Source: Actinomycetes bacterium (GTDB lineage Bacteria > Actinomycetota > Actinomycetes > Actinomycetales > Microbacteriaceae). Taken from it: 6,458 bases of DNA. Below are positions 1 to 5,756 of this stretch, one piece after another. A program made the translations under genes and the position numbers. The notes beneath the pieces were generated by a model. It searched no databases and was not told the DNA's origin. It saw only the letters and a list, made by a program, of their open reading frames with translations. The number at the start of each line of letters is the position of its first letter. Position 1 is the first letter of the stretch. The stretch spans positions 1 to 6,458 of the forward strand of contig JAEWJX010000071.1 in NCBI GenBank assembly GCA_023386365.1, read 5' to 3'.

Positions 1-29
1 GCCCCCCACCCACATCCGCTCCCACCCGT

Positions 30-34
30 AAGGA
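30..34 (+). promoter_or_regulatory. Ribosome binding site of first permease gene
   Basis: AAGGA lies 7 bases before the ATG at 42, a standard Shine-Dalgarno position, and supports that start. The 41 bases ahead of the ATG show no promoter, which fits a gene internal to an operon that begins upstream of the window. Confidence 0.7.
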
Positions 35-41
35 CCCGACG

Positions 42-1007
42 ATGACCGTCCTCGACGAGAGGCCCGCCCTCGAGCAGCGGCTGCGACCCCGGCAGCACAC
101 CACCCGCAAGCGCGACCGTTCCGTGAGGGGATGGGTGAACCGCGGGGGTCTGGTGACGCTGCTGTTCGCGTTGCCGATGATCCTGGTGTTCGCCGTCTAC
201 AGCTGGTGGCCGATCCTGCAGTCCGTCTGGATGAGCTTCCAGAAGACGAACCTCATCACCTACCAGTTCGTCGGGCTCGACAACTTCGTGAACGTGCTGA
301 GTGACCCGCTGCTGGGTCGCGCCGTTCTCAACACCCTCTACTTCGCCGTGCTGGCGCTGATCTTCGGCTTCCCGCTCCCGATCTTCATGGCGGTGCTGAT
401 GAGCGAGGTGCGGCGCCTGAAGGGCTTCTACTCGGCCCTCGCCTACCTTCCCGTCATCGTGCCGCCCGTGGTGGCGGTGCTGCTGTGGAAGTTCTTCTAC
501 TCGGCGTCGCCGACGGGCGTCTTCAACACGATCCTCGGCTGGGTCGGCATCCCGCCGCAGCCGTGGATCCAGGATGCGACACAGGCGATGCCGTCGCTTG
601 TGCTGGAGGCGACCTGGGCGGGCGCCGGCGGGTCGATCATCATCTACCTGGCGGCGCTGCTGGCGGTGCCGCCGGAGCTGTATGACGCGGCCGAGGTGGA
701 TGGCGCATCCATCTGGCGCAAGATCTGGCATGTGACGCTGCCGCAGCTGCGCGGGGTGATCTTCGTGATGCTGATCCTGCAGGTGATCGCCACGGCGCAG
801 GTGTTCCTGGAGCCGTTCCTGTTCACCGGCGGCGGCCCGAACAATTCGACCGTCACCGTGCTGCTGCTCATCTACCGCTACGCGTTCGAGAACAGCCTGG
901 GCGGCAAGTACGGCGAAGCCACCGCGCTGTCGCTGATGCTCGCCATCTTCCTGGCGCTGGCGTCGTTCCTGTACTTCAAGGCCACCGAGAAGTGGAGCTC
1001 CAACTGA
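42..1007 (+). CDS. Carbohydrate ABC transporter permease, MalF/UgpA type
   Basis: Inner-membrane subunit of a sugar importer; with the next gene it would form the heterodimeric channel that receives sugar from a lipid-anchored binding protein and is driven by a shared ATPase. The 321-residue protein has a basic cytoplasmic N-terminus (about 1-35) and about six hydrophobic segments (near 37-58, 95-119, 128-150, 185-208, 238-257, 292-312). The EAA loop that docks on the ATPase is at about 212-237 (ELYDAAEVDGASIWRKIW, then LPQL). The stretch FTGGGPNNST at 261-270 is typical of the MalF/UgpA branch of the MalFG family. Length is normal. The ATG follows a good ribosome binding site. The stop TGA overlaps the next start by one base. 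No binding protein or ATPase is in the window; actinobacteria often use one shared MsiK-type ATPase encoded elsewhere. Substrate cannot be read from the sequence. Confidence 0.95.
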   Translation: MTVLDERPALEQRLRPRQHTTRKRDRSVRGWVNRGGLVTLLFALPMILVFAVYSWWPILQSVWMSFQKTNLITYQFVGLDNFVNVLSDPLLGRAVLNTLYFAVLALIFGFPLPIFMAVLMSEVRRLKGFYSALAYLPVIVPPVVAVLLWKFFYSASPTGVFNTILGWVGIPPQPWIQDATQAMPSLVLEATWAGAGGSIIIYLAALLAVPPELYDAAEVDGASIWRKIWHVTLPQLRGVIFVMLILQVIATAQVFLEPFLFTGGGPNNSTVTVLLLIYRYAFENSLGGKYGEATALSLMLAIFLALASFLYFKATEKWSSN

Positions 1008-1957
1008 TGACCACGACGGTCCGACTTCCCGGTCGCCCCGCGTTCCGCCTGCGCCGCAAGCTCGACGAGACGGTCGAGCCGGATGCCGACCGCGGCATCC
1101 TCTCGGGGCATGACCGCAACCGCCGGTCGGTGAAGGTCACCCAGACGATCTCGCACGTGTTCCTGTTCGTTGGCCTCATCGTGGTGGGTCTCGGCCCGCT
1201 GCTGTGGCTGGCGAAGGCCGCCGTGTCGACCACTCAGGACACCATCCAGTTCCCGCTCGCGTTCTGGCCGAGCGGCATCGACTGGGCGAACCTCGAGCAG
1301 GCGTGGGTCGACGTCGAGGTGGGCAAGTACTTCTTCAACACCATCGCGCTCGCGTTCGGCCAGTGGGTGATCGGCCTGTTCATCGCCACGACGGGTGCCT
1401 ACGTGCTGTCGGTGCTGAAGCCGGCGTACGCGCGGGTGCTGCAGGCGGCCATCCTCACGACCCTGTTCGTGCCGTCGGTGGTGCTGCTGGTGCCGCTGTT
1501 CATCACGGTGGCGCGGCCGCTGATCGGGCCGAGCCTGCTGAACAACTATCTGGGGGTGTGGTTGCCGACGGCGGCGAACGCGTTCTACATCCTCATCGTG
1601 AAACGGTTCTTCGATTCGCTCCCGTATGAGGTGTTCGAGGCGGCGAAGACGGATGGCGCGGGCCCGTTCCGCATCTTCTGGTCGATCGCGTTGCCCATGT
1701 CGCGGCCCATCCTGGGCGTGGTGTCGGTGTTCATCATCATCGGGTCGCTGAAGGACTACCTGTGGCCGAAACTGGTGCTGCCGGATGCGGCGGTGCAGCC
1801 GCTGGGGGTGCGTCTGCCGAACATCCAATCGCAGACGGAGCTGGATGTGACGTTGGCGGCGTTGGCGATCTCGACGATCATCCCGGTGGTGCTGTTCCTG
1901 GTGTTCCAGCGAGTGTTCCTGCGGGGCGCCGGTCTCGGGGGAGCCGTCAAGGGCTGA
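1007..1957 (+). CDS. Carbohydrate ABC transporter permease, MalG/UgpE type
   Basis: Second channel subunit of the same sugar importer, 316 residues. I start it at the ATG at 1007, which shares its A with the TGA of the first permease (TGATG), as expected for translational coupling; GGAG at 994-997 sits 9 bases upstream. An earlier in-frame GTG at 992 would add five residues but would place the start on top of that ribosome binding site. A long, charged N-terminal stretch (1-48) precedes about six hydrophobic segments (near 50-72, 109-133, 144-167, 182-199, 233-247, 281-302). The EAA loop is at about 205-234 (LPYEVFEAAKTDGAGPFRIF, then a short stretch to LP). The C-terminus FLRGAGLGGAVKG matches the usual MalG-family ending in which an Arg-Gly is followed by GAVKG. 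Order MalF-type then MalG-type is the standard arrangement. Confidence 0.95.
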   Translation: MTTTVRLPGRPAFRLRRKLDETVEPDADRGILSGHDRNRRSVKVTQTISHVFLFVGLIVVGLGPLLWLAKAAVSTTQDTIQFPLAFWPSGIDWANLEQAWVDVEVGKYFFNTIALAFGQWVIGLFIATTGAYVLSVLKPAYARVLQAAILTTLFVPSVVLLVPLFITVARPLIGPSLLNNYLGVWLPTAANAFYILIVKRFFDSLPYEVFEAAKTDGAGPFRIFWSIALPMSRPILGVVSVFIIIGSLKDYLWPKLVLPDAAVQPLGVRLPNIQSQTELDVTLAALAISTIIPVVLFLVFQRVFLRGAGLGGAVKG

Positions 1958-1965
1958 CCCGCGAC

Positions 1966-1971
1966 TACCCT
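1966..1971 (+). promoter_or_regulatory. Candidate -10 element for a leaderless GH3 transcript
   Basis: TACCCT fits the actinobacterial -10 pattern TANNNT and ends exactly six bases before the ATG at 1978, so transcription would begin at or next to the A of the start codon. No Shine-Dalgarno sequence is present in the 20-base gap after the permease stop, which supports leaderless translation. The best -35 match, CCGTCA at 1944-1949 with a 16-base spacer, is poor. The gene could also be read through from the permease operon. Confidence 0.5.
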
Positions 1972-1977
1972 CGGGTC

Positions 1978-3168
1978 ATGCGGATTCGGGCGGCGTGGCT
2001 GGGAGCGATCGCGCTCCTGGTCGCGCCGCTCGTCGCGTGCACGGCCTCGCCGACCCCGGTGTCGGCGGAGCCACCTCGCGCCTGGGCCCCCGCATCCGAG
2101 TCCGCGCCGGTCGACCCGGATGCTGCCTACGTAGCGGCGCGGCTGGCCGACATGTCGGTGCTCGAGCAGGCGGCGACGGTGATCATGCCGCGCGTGCCCA
2201 GCACCGACCCGGCGGCCGCCCGCGCGAGCATCGCCGCGTCCGGCATCGGCGGCGTCATCCTGATGGGCGGCGACACCCAGTACTCGGTCCCGTTCACGGT
2301 CGCACTCACCGCGGGGCTCGTCGATGACCCCGCCCTCCCGCCGCTCACCGCCGTCGACCAGGAGGGTGGCACGGTCGCGCGCCTGCCCGACCCCGGCCCC
2401 AGCGCACGCACCCTCGGGCGGATGCCACCGGAGGCCACCCGGGAGGCGTTCGCCGCCCGCGCGGCCCTCGTCGCATCCGCCGGGTTCGACATCAACTTCG
2501 GGATCGTGGCCGACAACTCACCCGACCCGAACTCGTTCATCGCCTCGCGGGTGTTCGGGCTGGATGCCGCGTCCGCCGCCGCTCGGGTGACGGAGGCGGT
2601 GGCGGGCGAGCACGGCGTGGTGCTGTCGACCCTGAAGCACTTCCCGGGGCACGGGGGCGCACCCGGCGACTCGCACCACCTCATCCCGCAGACGTCGATG
2701 AGCGTCGACGAGTGGCGCGCCACCCAGGCGCCACCGTTCGAGGCCGGCATCGCGGCGGGCGCGGAGCTCGTGATGATGGGGCACCTGCGCTACACCGCCG
2801 TCGATTCTGCTCCGGCGTCGCTGTCGCCCGCCTGGTACCGCATCCTGCGGGAGGATCTCGGCTTCGACGGTGTGATCGTCACCGATTCCATGCACATGCT
2901 GCAGGACAGCGGCGAACCGGCCCTCGCCGACCCGTACACGAACGGGGTGACGGCGCTCGCGGCGGGCGCCGACCTGCTGCTCTTCGCGGGTCCGGTCGAT
3001 CCGGGCGTGCTCAGCCAGCGGATCGCGGATGCGGTCGCCGACGGCACGATCCCCGCGTCGCGGTTGGCGGATGCGGCGCAGCGCATCCTGGAGCTGCGGC
3101 GGTCGGTGGCCACCTCGGATGCGGCGTACATCCGCTGCGACGGCGCGTGCGCGGTGGCCGCGCGTTAG
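1978..3168 (+). CDS. Glycoside hydrolase family 3 lipoprotein (NagZ-like beta-N-acetylhexosaminidase)
   Basis: A predicted exported, lipid-anchored enzyme of 396 residues that hydrolyses terminal beta-linked sugars, most likely N-acetylglucosamine. Residues 1-21 form a lipoprotein signal (basic RIR, hydrophobic core, lipobox LVAC with Cys21), followed by a Ser/Pro/Ala-rich linker to about 46. The GH3 barrel then carries the NagZ landmarks: DQEGG at 127-131, R191 in IASRVFG, KHFPGHG at 220-226, the D231-S-H233 pair (Asp-His acid/base dyad in NagZ enzymes), and the likely nucleophile D303 in VTDSM. This loop separates NagZ types from beta-glucosidases, and only one domain is present, as in NagZ. 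Oddities are Thr where NagZ usually has Arg after DQEGG, and a C-terminal Cys387-x3-Cys391 pair, the only other cysteines, which may form a disulphide. The start at 1978 is chosen because it gives the complete signal peptide; the frame stays open upstream only inside the permease gene. Adjacent sugar permeases suggest scavenging of wall- or chitin-derived oligosaccharides. Substrate is inference. Confidence 0.92.
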   Translation: MRIRAAWLGAIALLVAPLVACTASPTPVSAEPPRAWAPASESAPVDPDAAYVAARLADMSVLEQAATVIMPRVPSTDPAAARASIAASGIGGVILMGGDTQYSVPFTVALTAGLVDDPALPPLTAVDQEGGTVARLPDPGPSARTLGRMPPEATREAFAARAALVASAGFDINFGIVADNSPDPNSFIASRVFGLDAASAAARVTEAVAGEHGVVLSTLKHFPGHGGAPGDSHHLIPQTSMSVDEWRATQAPPFEAGIAAGAELVMMGHLRYTAVDSAPASLSPAWYRILREDLGFDGVIVTDSMHMLQDSGEPALADPYTNGVTALAAGADLLLFAGPVDPGVLSQRIADAVADGTIPASRLADAAQRILELRRSVATSDAAYIRCDGACAVAAR

Positions 3169-3169
3169 C

Positions 3170-3208
3170 TGATCGAGGAGCGCGCCGACGGCACGCGTCT
3201 CGAGATCA
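3170..3208. terminator. Imperfect hairpin between convergent genes, candidate bidirectional terminator
   Basis: This 39-base stretch folds almost end to end: TGATC pairs with GATCA, then GAG with CTC (two-base bulge on the right), a G-T pair, an A-G mismatch, GCG with CGC, a C-A mismatch, and GCC with GGC around the loop GAC. It fills the 37-base gap between the two convergent genes and includes the stop codon of the minus-strand gene. No T-run follows on either strand, so it is not a classical intrinsic terminator, although high-GC actinobacteria often lack one. Confidence 0.4.
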
Positions 3209-4270
3209 CGCCAGCGGCTTCCCGAGGAACGTCGCGTACCGTCGCGCCACCGCTCCAGCCGCCTTCTCGACGCTCGCCGGCAGCGGCGCGAACGGCAGCA
3301 GTTCCACCCGCACCGCCTTCGTGCCGCGGTCGCGCTTCCAGGTGCCGAGCACTTCGCCGCGCGACAGGATCGTCGACAGGAACATGCCGTTGCCGCCCGG
3401 CACGATCGCATCCGCGTGCTGCGGGGCGAGTGCGGCCGAGCGGTCGCCGTACCCGAGGAGGTACTCGTCGAACCCGGGCAGCAGGTGCACGCCGCCCGCC
3501 GGTTCGAGTCCGGGGCGCAGGTAGTGGGTGACGCCGTCGACCACGAGCTCGTCGAGCCGGTCGCGCACGCGTTCGGTGGCCGCGCGCACCGGCGTGAGCG
3601 GAAGCCCCGCCCACCACGCCAGGTCGCGCACGGTGGCGGGGCCATGACCGGTGAAGTAGCGCAGCGCGAGCTCGTCGAGCGCGTCGTCGGGGTCGAGGCG
3701 TCGGGGTTCGGGCACGTGCTCGTCGAGCAGGGCATACTCGGTGCGTCCCGACAGCACGATGAGGCCCGTGTGGGCGAGGTTGCCGAGCAGGTGGATGCCG
3801 CGTTGGCCGTCGGTCGCTACGCCGCCTTCGCGGAAGGCGTCGAGCATCTCGGAGCGGTCGGCTCGGCCGCCGCCCCCCAACCGGTCGCGGGCGATCGCGG
3901 CGGCGCGCTCGAAGTCGGATGCGGTGAGCTGCAGTTCGCGGTGCCGCGGAGCCGCCATGCGGGTCATGCGCTCCCCGGTGAGCGTCAGCATCCAGCCGAG
4001 GTCTTCGGCCGCCACCAGGTGCAGGGTGCCGCGCATCGGCCACGAGCGCACGATCGCACCGGACGTGTGCGCCGCCTCGACGCTGCGCTCGTCGAGCCCG
4101 GTGCGCAGCCCGAGCGACCACAGCACGCCGAGGTAGTCCTGGGCCTGCATAGCCAGCAGCGACCGCACCACCTCGACCGGGTCGGCGGATGCGCGGGCCG
4201 CGATGCCCTGCGCGCTGAGGCGCAGAGCGGTGACGGTGCGTCGGCCCCGCGGCGACAGTGTGGCGCTCAC
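3206..4270 (-). CDS. HTH_42 winged-helix protein, AlkZ/YcaQ-like putative DNA glycosylase
   Basis: A 354-residue cytoplasmic protein of the family usually named winged helix DNA-binding domain protein (HTH_42, which includes E. coli YcaQ/AlkX and Streptomyces AlkZ). Characterised members are DNA glycosylases that remove bulky alkylated bases and unhook interstrand crosslinks. Visible signatures are LLAMQAQDYLG with Q42-x-Q44, matching the catalytic QxQ motif near residues 37-39 of AlkZ; RSWPMRGTLHLV at 75-86; a winged-helix segment HGPATVRDLAWWAGL at 209-223; LLPGFDEYLLGYGDR at 263-277; and a late stretch GTWKR at 309-313. Length is normal. I start it at the GTG at 4270, six bases after a CACACT -10-like element; the frame is open to an ATG at 4393, but that extension lies inside the neighbouring membrane gene and reads as unstructured Ser/Pro/Arg sequence. 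It is convergent with the GH3 gene. Family membership is confident. Glycosylase activity is inferred from QxQ; no alkylating natural-product cluster is visible nearby. Confidence 0.9.
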   Translation of the reverse strand: MSATLSPRGRRTVTALRLSAQGIAARASADPVEVVRSLLAMQAQDYLGVLWSLGLRTGLDERSVEAAHTSGAIVRSWPMRGTLHLVAAEDLGWMLTLTGERMTRMAAPRHRELQLTASDFERAAAIARDRLGGGGRADRSEMLDAFREGGVATDGQRGIHLLGNLAHTGLIVLSGRTEYALLDEHVPEPRRLDPDDALDELALRYFTGHGPATVRDLAWWAGLPLTPVRAATERVRDRLDELVVDGVTHYLRPGLEPAGGVHLLPGFDEYLLGYGDRSAALAPQHADAIVPGGNGMFLSTILSRGEVLGTWKRDRGTKAVRVELLPFAPLPASVEKAAGAVARRYATFLGKPLA

Positions 4271-4276
4271 CCGACC

Positions 4277-4282
4277 AGTGTG
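4277..4282 (-). promoter_or_regulatory. Candidate -10 element for a leaderless HTH_42 transcript
   Basis: On the minus strand CACACT ends six bases before the GTG at 4270 (CACACTGGTCGGGTG). The same hexamer and spacing precede the DUF2183 gene. There is no Shine-Dalgarno sequence next to the GTG and no good -35 at 16-18 bases. Start at or beside the initiation codon is inferred. Confidence 0.45.
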
Positions 4283-4304
4283 GCGGGTACCGGTGACGTG
4301 CGGG

Positions 4305-4556
4305 TCAGTCGTCGAGAGCGAGCGTGGGCAGCTGCACGTCGACGACGACCGGGTCGGCGGCCACGGCGGGCGCCGGCTGCAGCGCCGCGACACCGGTGGA
4401 TGCGGCCACGCCGGTCACGGCGAGAAGCGCGGCGATCGCGAGACCGCGGCGCGCATCCAGTCGCCCCTGCCGACGCAACAGCACGAGGGCGACCGCCAGC
4501 GCGGTCACGCCGGCGGCGGCGAGCGCGACGATCAGCAGGGTGAGCAGGGCGGGCAT
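4305..4556 (-). CDS. Small two-helix membrane protein of unknown function
   Basis: I do not recognise this 83-residue protein. It has a hydrophobic segment at about 4-27, a strongly basic loop at 28-37 with five arginines (LRRQGRLDARRG), a second hydrophobic segment at about 38-59, and a Pro/Ala/Val tail ending in acidic LALDD. By the positive-inside rule the loop faces the cytoplasm and both ends face outward. The reading frame looks real: third codon positions are nearly all G or C, it fills an otherwise empty gap between two minus-strand genes without overlap, and a promoter-like pair lies upstream. No ribosome binding site is visible before the ATG. It has no Cys or His, so metal binding or disulphides are unlikely. 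It is followed after 34 bases by the HTH_42 gene, which seems to have its own start site. Function cannot be inferred. Confidence 0.7.
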   Translation of the reverse strand: MPALLTLLIVALAAAGVTALAVALVLLRRQGRLDARRGLAIAALLAVTGVAASTGVAALQPAPAVAADPVVVDVQLPTLALDD

Positions 4557-4586
4557 GGGGGAGCCGTTCGGGTGGAGGGTGAGCCC

Positions 4587-4615
4587 ACGGTAGCAGTCCC
4601 CCGGACGGGGGACAA
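4587..4615 (-). promoter_or_regulatory. Candidate promoter of the small membrane protein gene
   Basis: On the minus strand TTGTCC (4610-4615) and TACCGT (4587-4592) are separated by exactly 17 bases, matching the TTGACA and TANNNT consensus well. It would give a leader of roughly 24 bases before the ATG at 4556. The -35 and the spacer lie within the palindrome at 4596-4613. Confidence 0.45.
4596..4613. repeat. Perfect 18-base palindrome, terminator hairpin or operator
   Basis: GTCCCCCGGACGGGGGAC is its own reverse complement except for the two central bases, giving an 8-bp GC-only-rich stem (7 bp with a 4-base loop in RNA). It begins 5 bases after the stop of the DUF2183 gene, the usual place for a terminator, but no T-run follows. 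It also covers the -35 and spacer of the predicted promoter for the small membrane gene, so it could be a protein-binding site instead of, or as well as, a terminator. Confidence 0.5.
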
Positions 4616-4618
4616 CGG

Positions 4619-5674
4619 TCAGGCGCGAGGTGTTCCGAGCACGCCGATCTCGGCCAGTTGCTCCGCGAGCTCTGCCCCGTCGACCCCGTACACCCAGCGC
4701 ACGCCGTCGCCGTGGAAGTCGTGGGGCGAGCGTCCTCCGGCGAACACCGCCTCACCGGTGGTCAGGCGGCGGATGGCGACGGCCGCCACGTTCTGCGGGT
4801 GCGCTTTCGTGAACTCCTCGTAGCGGGTCTCGTCGTGCTGACCGTCGTCGCCGACGAGAAGCCACCGCACGTTCGGGAACTCGGCCGCGAGGCGTTCCAG
4901 GTTGAGGGCCTTATGCTCCTGCCCGCTGCGGAACCAGCGGTCGGGTGTCGGCCCCCAGTCGGTGAGCAGGTACGCGCCGCGCGGGTACAGGTGGCGCGTG
5001 AGGAAGCGGTTCAGCGTGGGCACGATATTCCAGGCGCCGGTGGAGAGGTAGACGATCGGGCTGCCGGGGTGCGCCGTCATCAGGCGGTCGTACAGCACCG
5101 ACATCCCGGGAACCGGGCGGCGGGCGTGCTCGTTGGTGACGAAGCTCGTCCACGCCGCCAGCAGGGGGCGGGGGAGCGAGGTGACCACAACGGTGTCGTC
5201 GATGTCGGAGATCACCCCGAAACGCACCGCCTCATCCACCACGAACACGGGCGCCTCGATCGCGTCCGAGCCTTCGAGGGTGAGCAGGATGGTGTTCCAG
5301 CCGGCAGGCAGCTCGGCCTCCACCCGCGCATCGATCACGCCGCCGCGGTCCGCCTGGATCGTCAGCTCGACTTCGCCTGCACGCACCCGGATCTCCGCGT
5401 CGCGCACCGGCACGCTCGTGAAACTGCGCCACCCGCGGATGCTGGTGTAGCGATCCGGCTCGCGACGACCCGGCTTCACGAGTAGCACCCGACCGAGCAC
5501 CCGCATCCACCCGTCACCGCCGTAGCCCGGGAACGGCACGATCGTGGGCACGAAACCGCGGCGACGACCGCGGCGCTCGCGGAAGGCGTGGATGGCGTCC
5601 TCGATGCGCGCGGCCAGGTGCGGTCGGCGAGCCGGCTGCGAAGCGACGGGCGGCGTCGGTTCGGCGGACTCCAT
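4619..5674 (-). CDS. DUF2183/App1-type HAD phosphatase
   Basis: A 351-residue, probably cytoplasmic protein with the DUF2183 (App1) catalytic domain. Yeast App1 is a magnesium-dependent phosphatidate phosphatase; bacterial members are mostly uncharacterised, so a lipid phosphate substrate is inference. The HAD motifs are complete: motif I VISDIDDTVV with D157, D159 and T161; motif II STG at 211-213; the motif III lysine likely K255 in QEHKAL; and motif IV GDDGQHD at 275-281. Ahead of it, residues 80-150 look like a small beta-rich domain (alternating strands such as AEIRVRAGEVELTIQA), and residues 1-45 are Pro/Arg-rich and probably disordered. There is no signal peptide or membrane segment. 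The ATG at 5674 is six bases after a CACACT -10-like element and has no Shine-Dalgarno sequence, so the message may be leaderless. The gene is divergent from the TetR regulator across 82 bases, making it a candidate target of that repressor. Confidence 0.9.
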   Translation of the reverse strand: MESAEPTPPVASQPARRPHLAARIEDAIHAFRERRGRRRGFVPTIVPFPGYGGDGWMRVLGRVLLVKPGRREPDRYTSIRGWRSFTSVPVRDAEIRVRAGEVELTIQADRGGVIDARVEAELPAGWNTILLTLEGSDAIEAPVFVVDEAVRFGVISDIDDTVVVTSLPRPLLAAWTSFVTNEHARRPVPGMSVLYDRLMTAHPGSPIVYLSTGAWNIVPTLNRFLTRHLYPRGAYLLTDWGPTPDRWFRSGQEHKALNLERLAAEFPNVRWLLVGDDGQHDETRYEEFTKAHPQNVAAVAIRRLTTGEAVFAGGRSPHDFHGDGVRWVYGVDGAELAEQLAEIGVLGTPRA

Positions 5675-5680
5675 CCGTCC

Positions 5681-5686
5681 AGTGTG
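5681..5686 (-). promoter_or_regulatory. Candidate -10 element for a leaderless DUF2183 transcript
   Basis: On the minus strand CACACT ends six bases before the ATG at 5674 (CACACTGGACGGATG), the same element and distance as at the HTH_42 gene. No clear -35 is present at 16-18 bases. A start at the ATG itself is inferred. Confidence 0.45.
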
Positions 5687-5725
5687 TCATGTGGGCGTTC
5701 GGCTCGCGCCAAGGTCCAAGCGGGC

Positions 5726-5731
5726 TAGAAT
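5726..5731 (+). promoter_or_regulatory. -10 element of the TetR gene
   Basis: TAGAAT is a five-of-six match to TATAAT and lies 25 bases before the GTG start, giving a leader of about 19 bases that contains the ribosome binding site. No good -35 is visible. The arms GCGG (5720-5723) and CCGC (5734-5737) flank the element symmetrically, and CCAAG is repeated at 5709-5713 and 5716-5720; either could be part of an operator, but both are short. Confidence 0.5.
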
Positions 5732-5745
5732 CGCCGCAACACTCC

Positions 5746-5751
5746 GAGGAG
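5746..5751 (+). promoter_or_regulatory. Ribosome binding site fixing the TetR GTG start
   Basis: GAGGAG lies 5 bases before the GTG at 5757 and is the strongest Shine-Dalgarno sequence in the window. It decides the start against the longer open frame that runs back to 5544 inside the divergent gene. Confidence 0.75.
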
Positions 5752-5756
5752 AAACT

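Noticed and set aside
878..1828. A 316-codon open frame antisense to both permease genes
   Set aside because: It is Arg/His/Gln-rich and opposes well-conserved permease frames; such long antisense frames arise by default in high-GC DNA.
1762..1977. Upstream extension of the GH3 frame
   Set aside because: It lies inside the second permease in another frame and would bury the lipoprotein signal peptide 72 residues inside the protein.
4271..4393. Upstream extension of the HTH_42 frame to an ATG
   Set aside because: It overlaps the small membrane gene, is unstructured Ser/Pro/Arg sequence, and family alignment blocks begin after the GTG at 4270.
3416..4543. A 375-codon plus-strand open frame opposite the HTH_42 and small membrane genes
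   Set aside because: Low-complexity Arg/Ala/Gly-rich translation with no recognisable motif, antisense to a well-supported gene.
5544..5756. Upstream extension of the TetR frame
   Set aside because: It overlaps the divergent phosphatase start and ignores the strong GAGGAG before the GTG at 5757.
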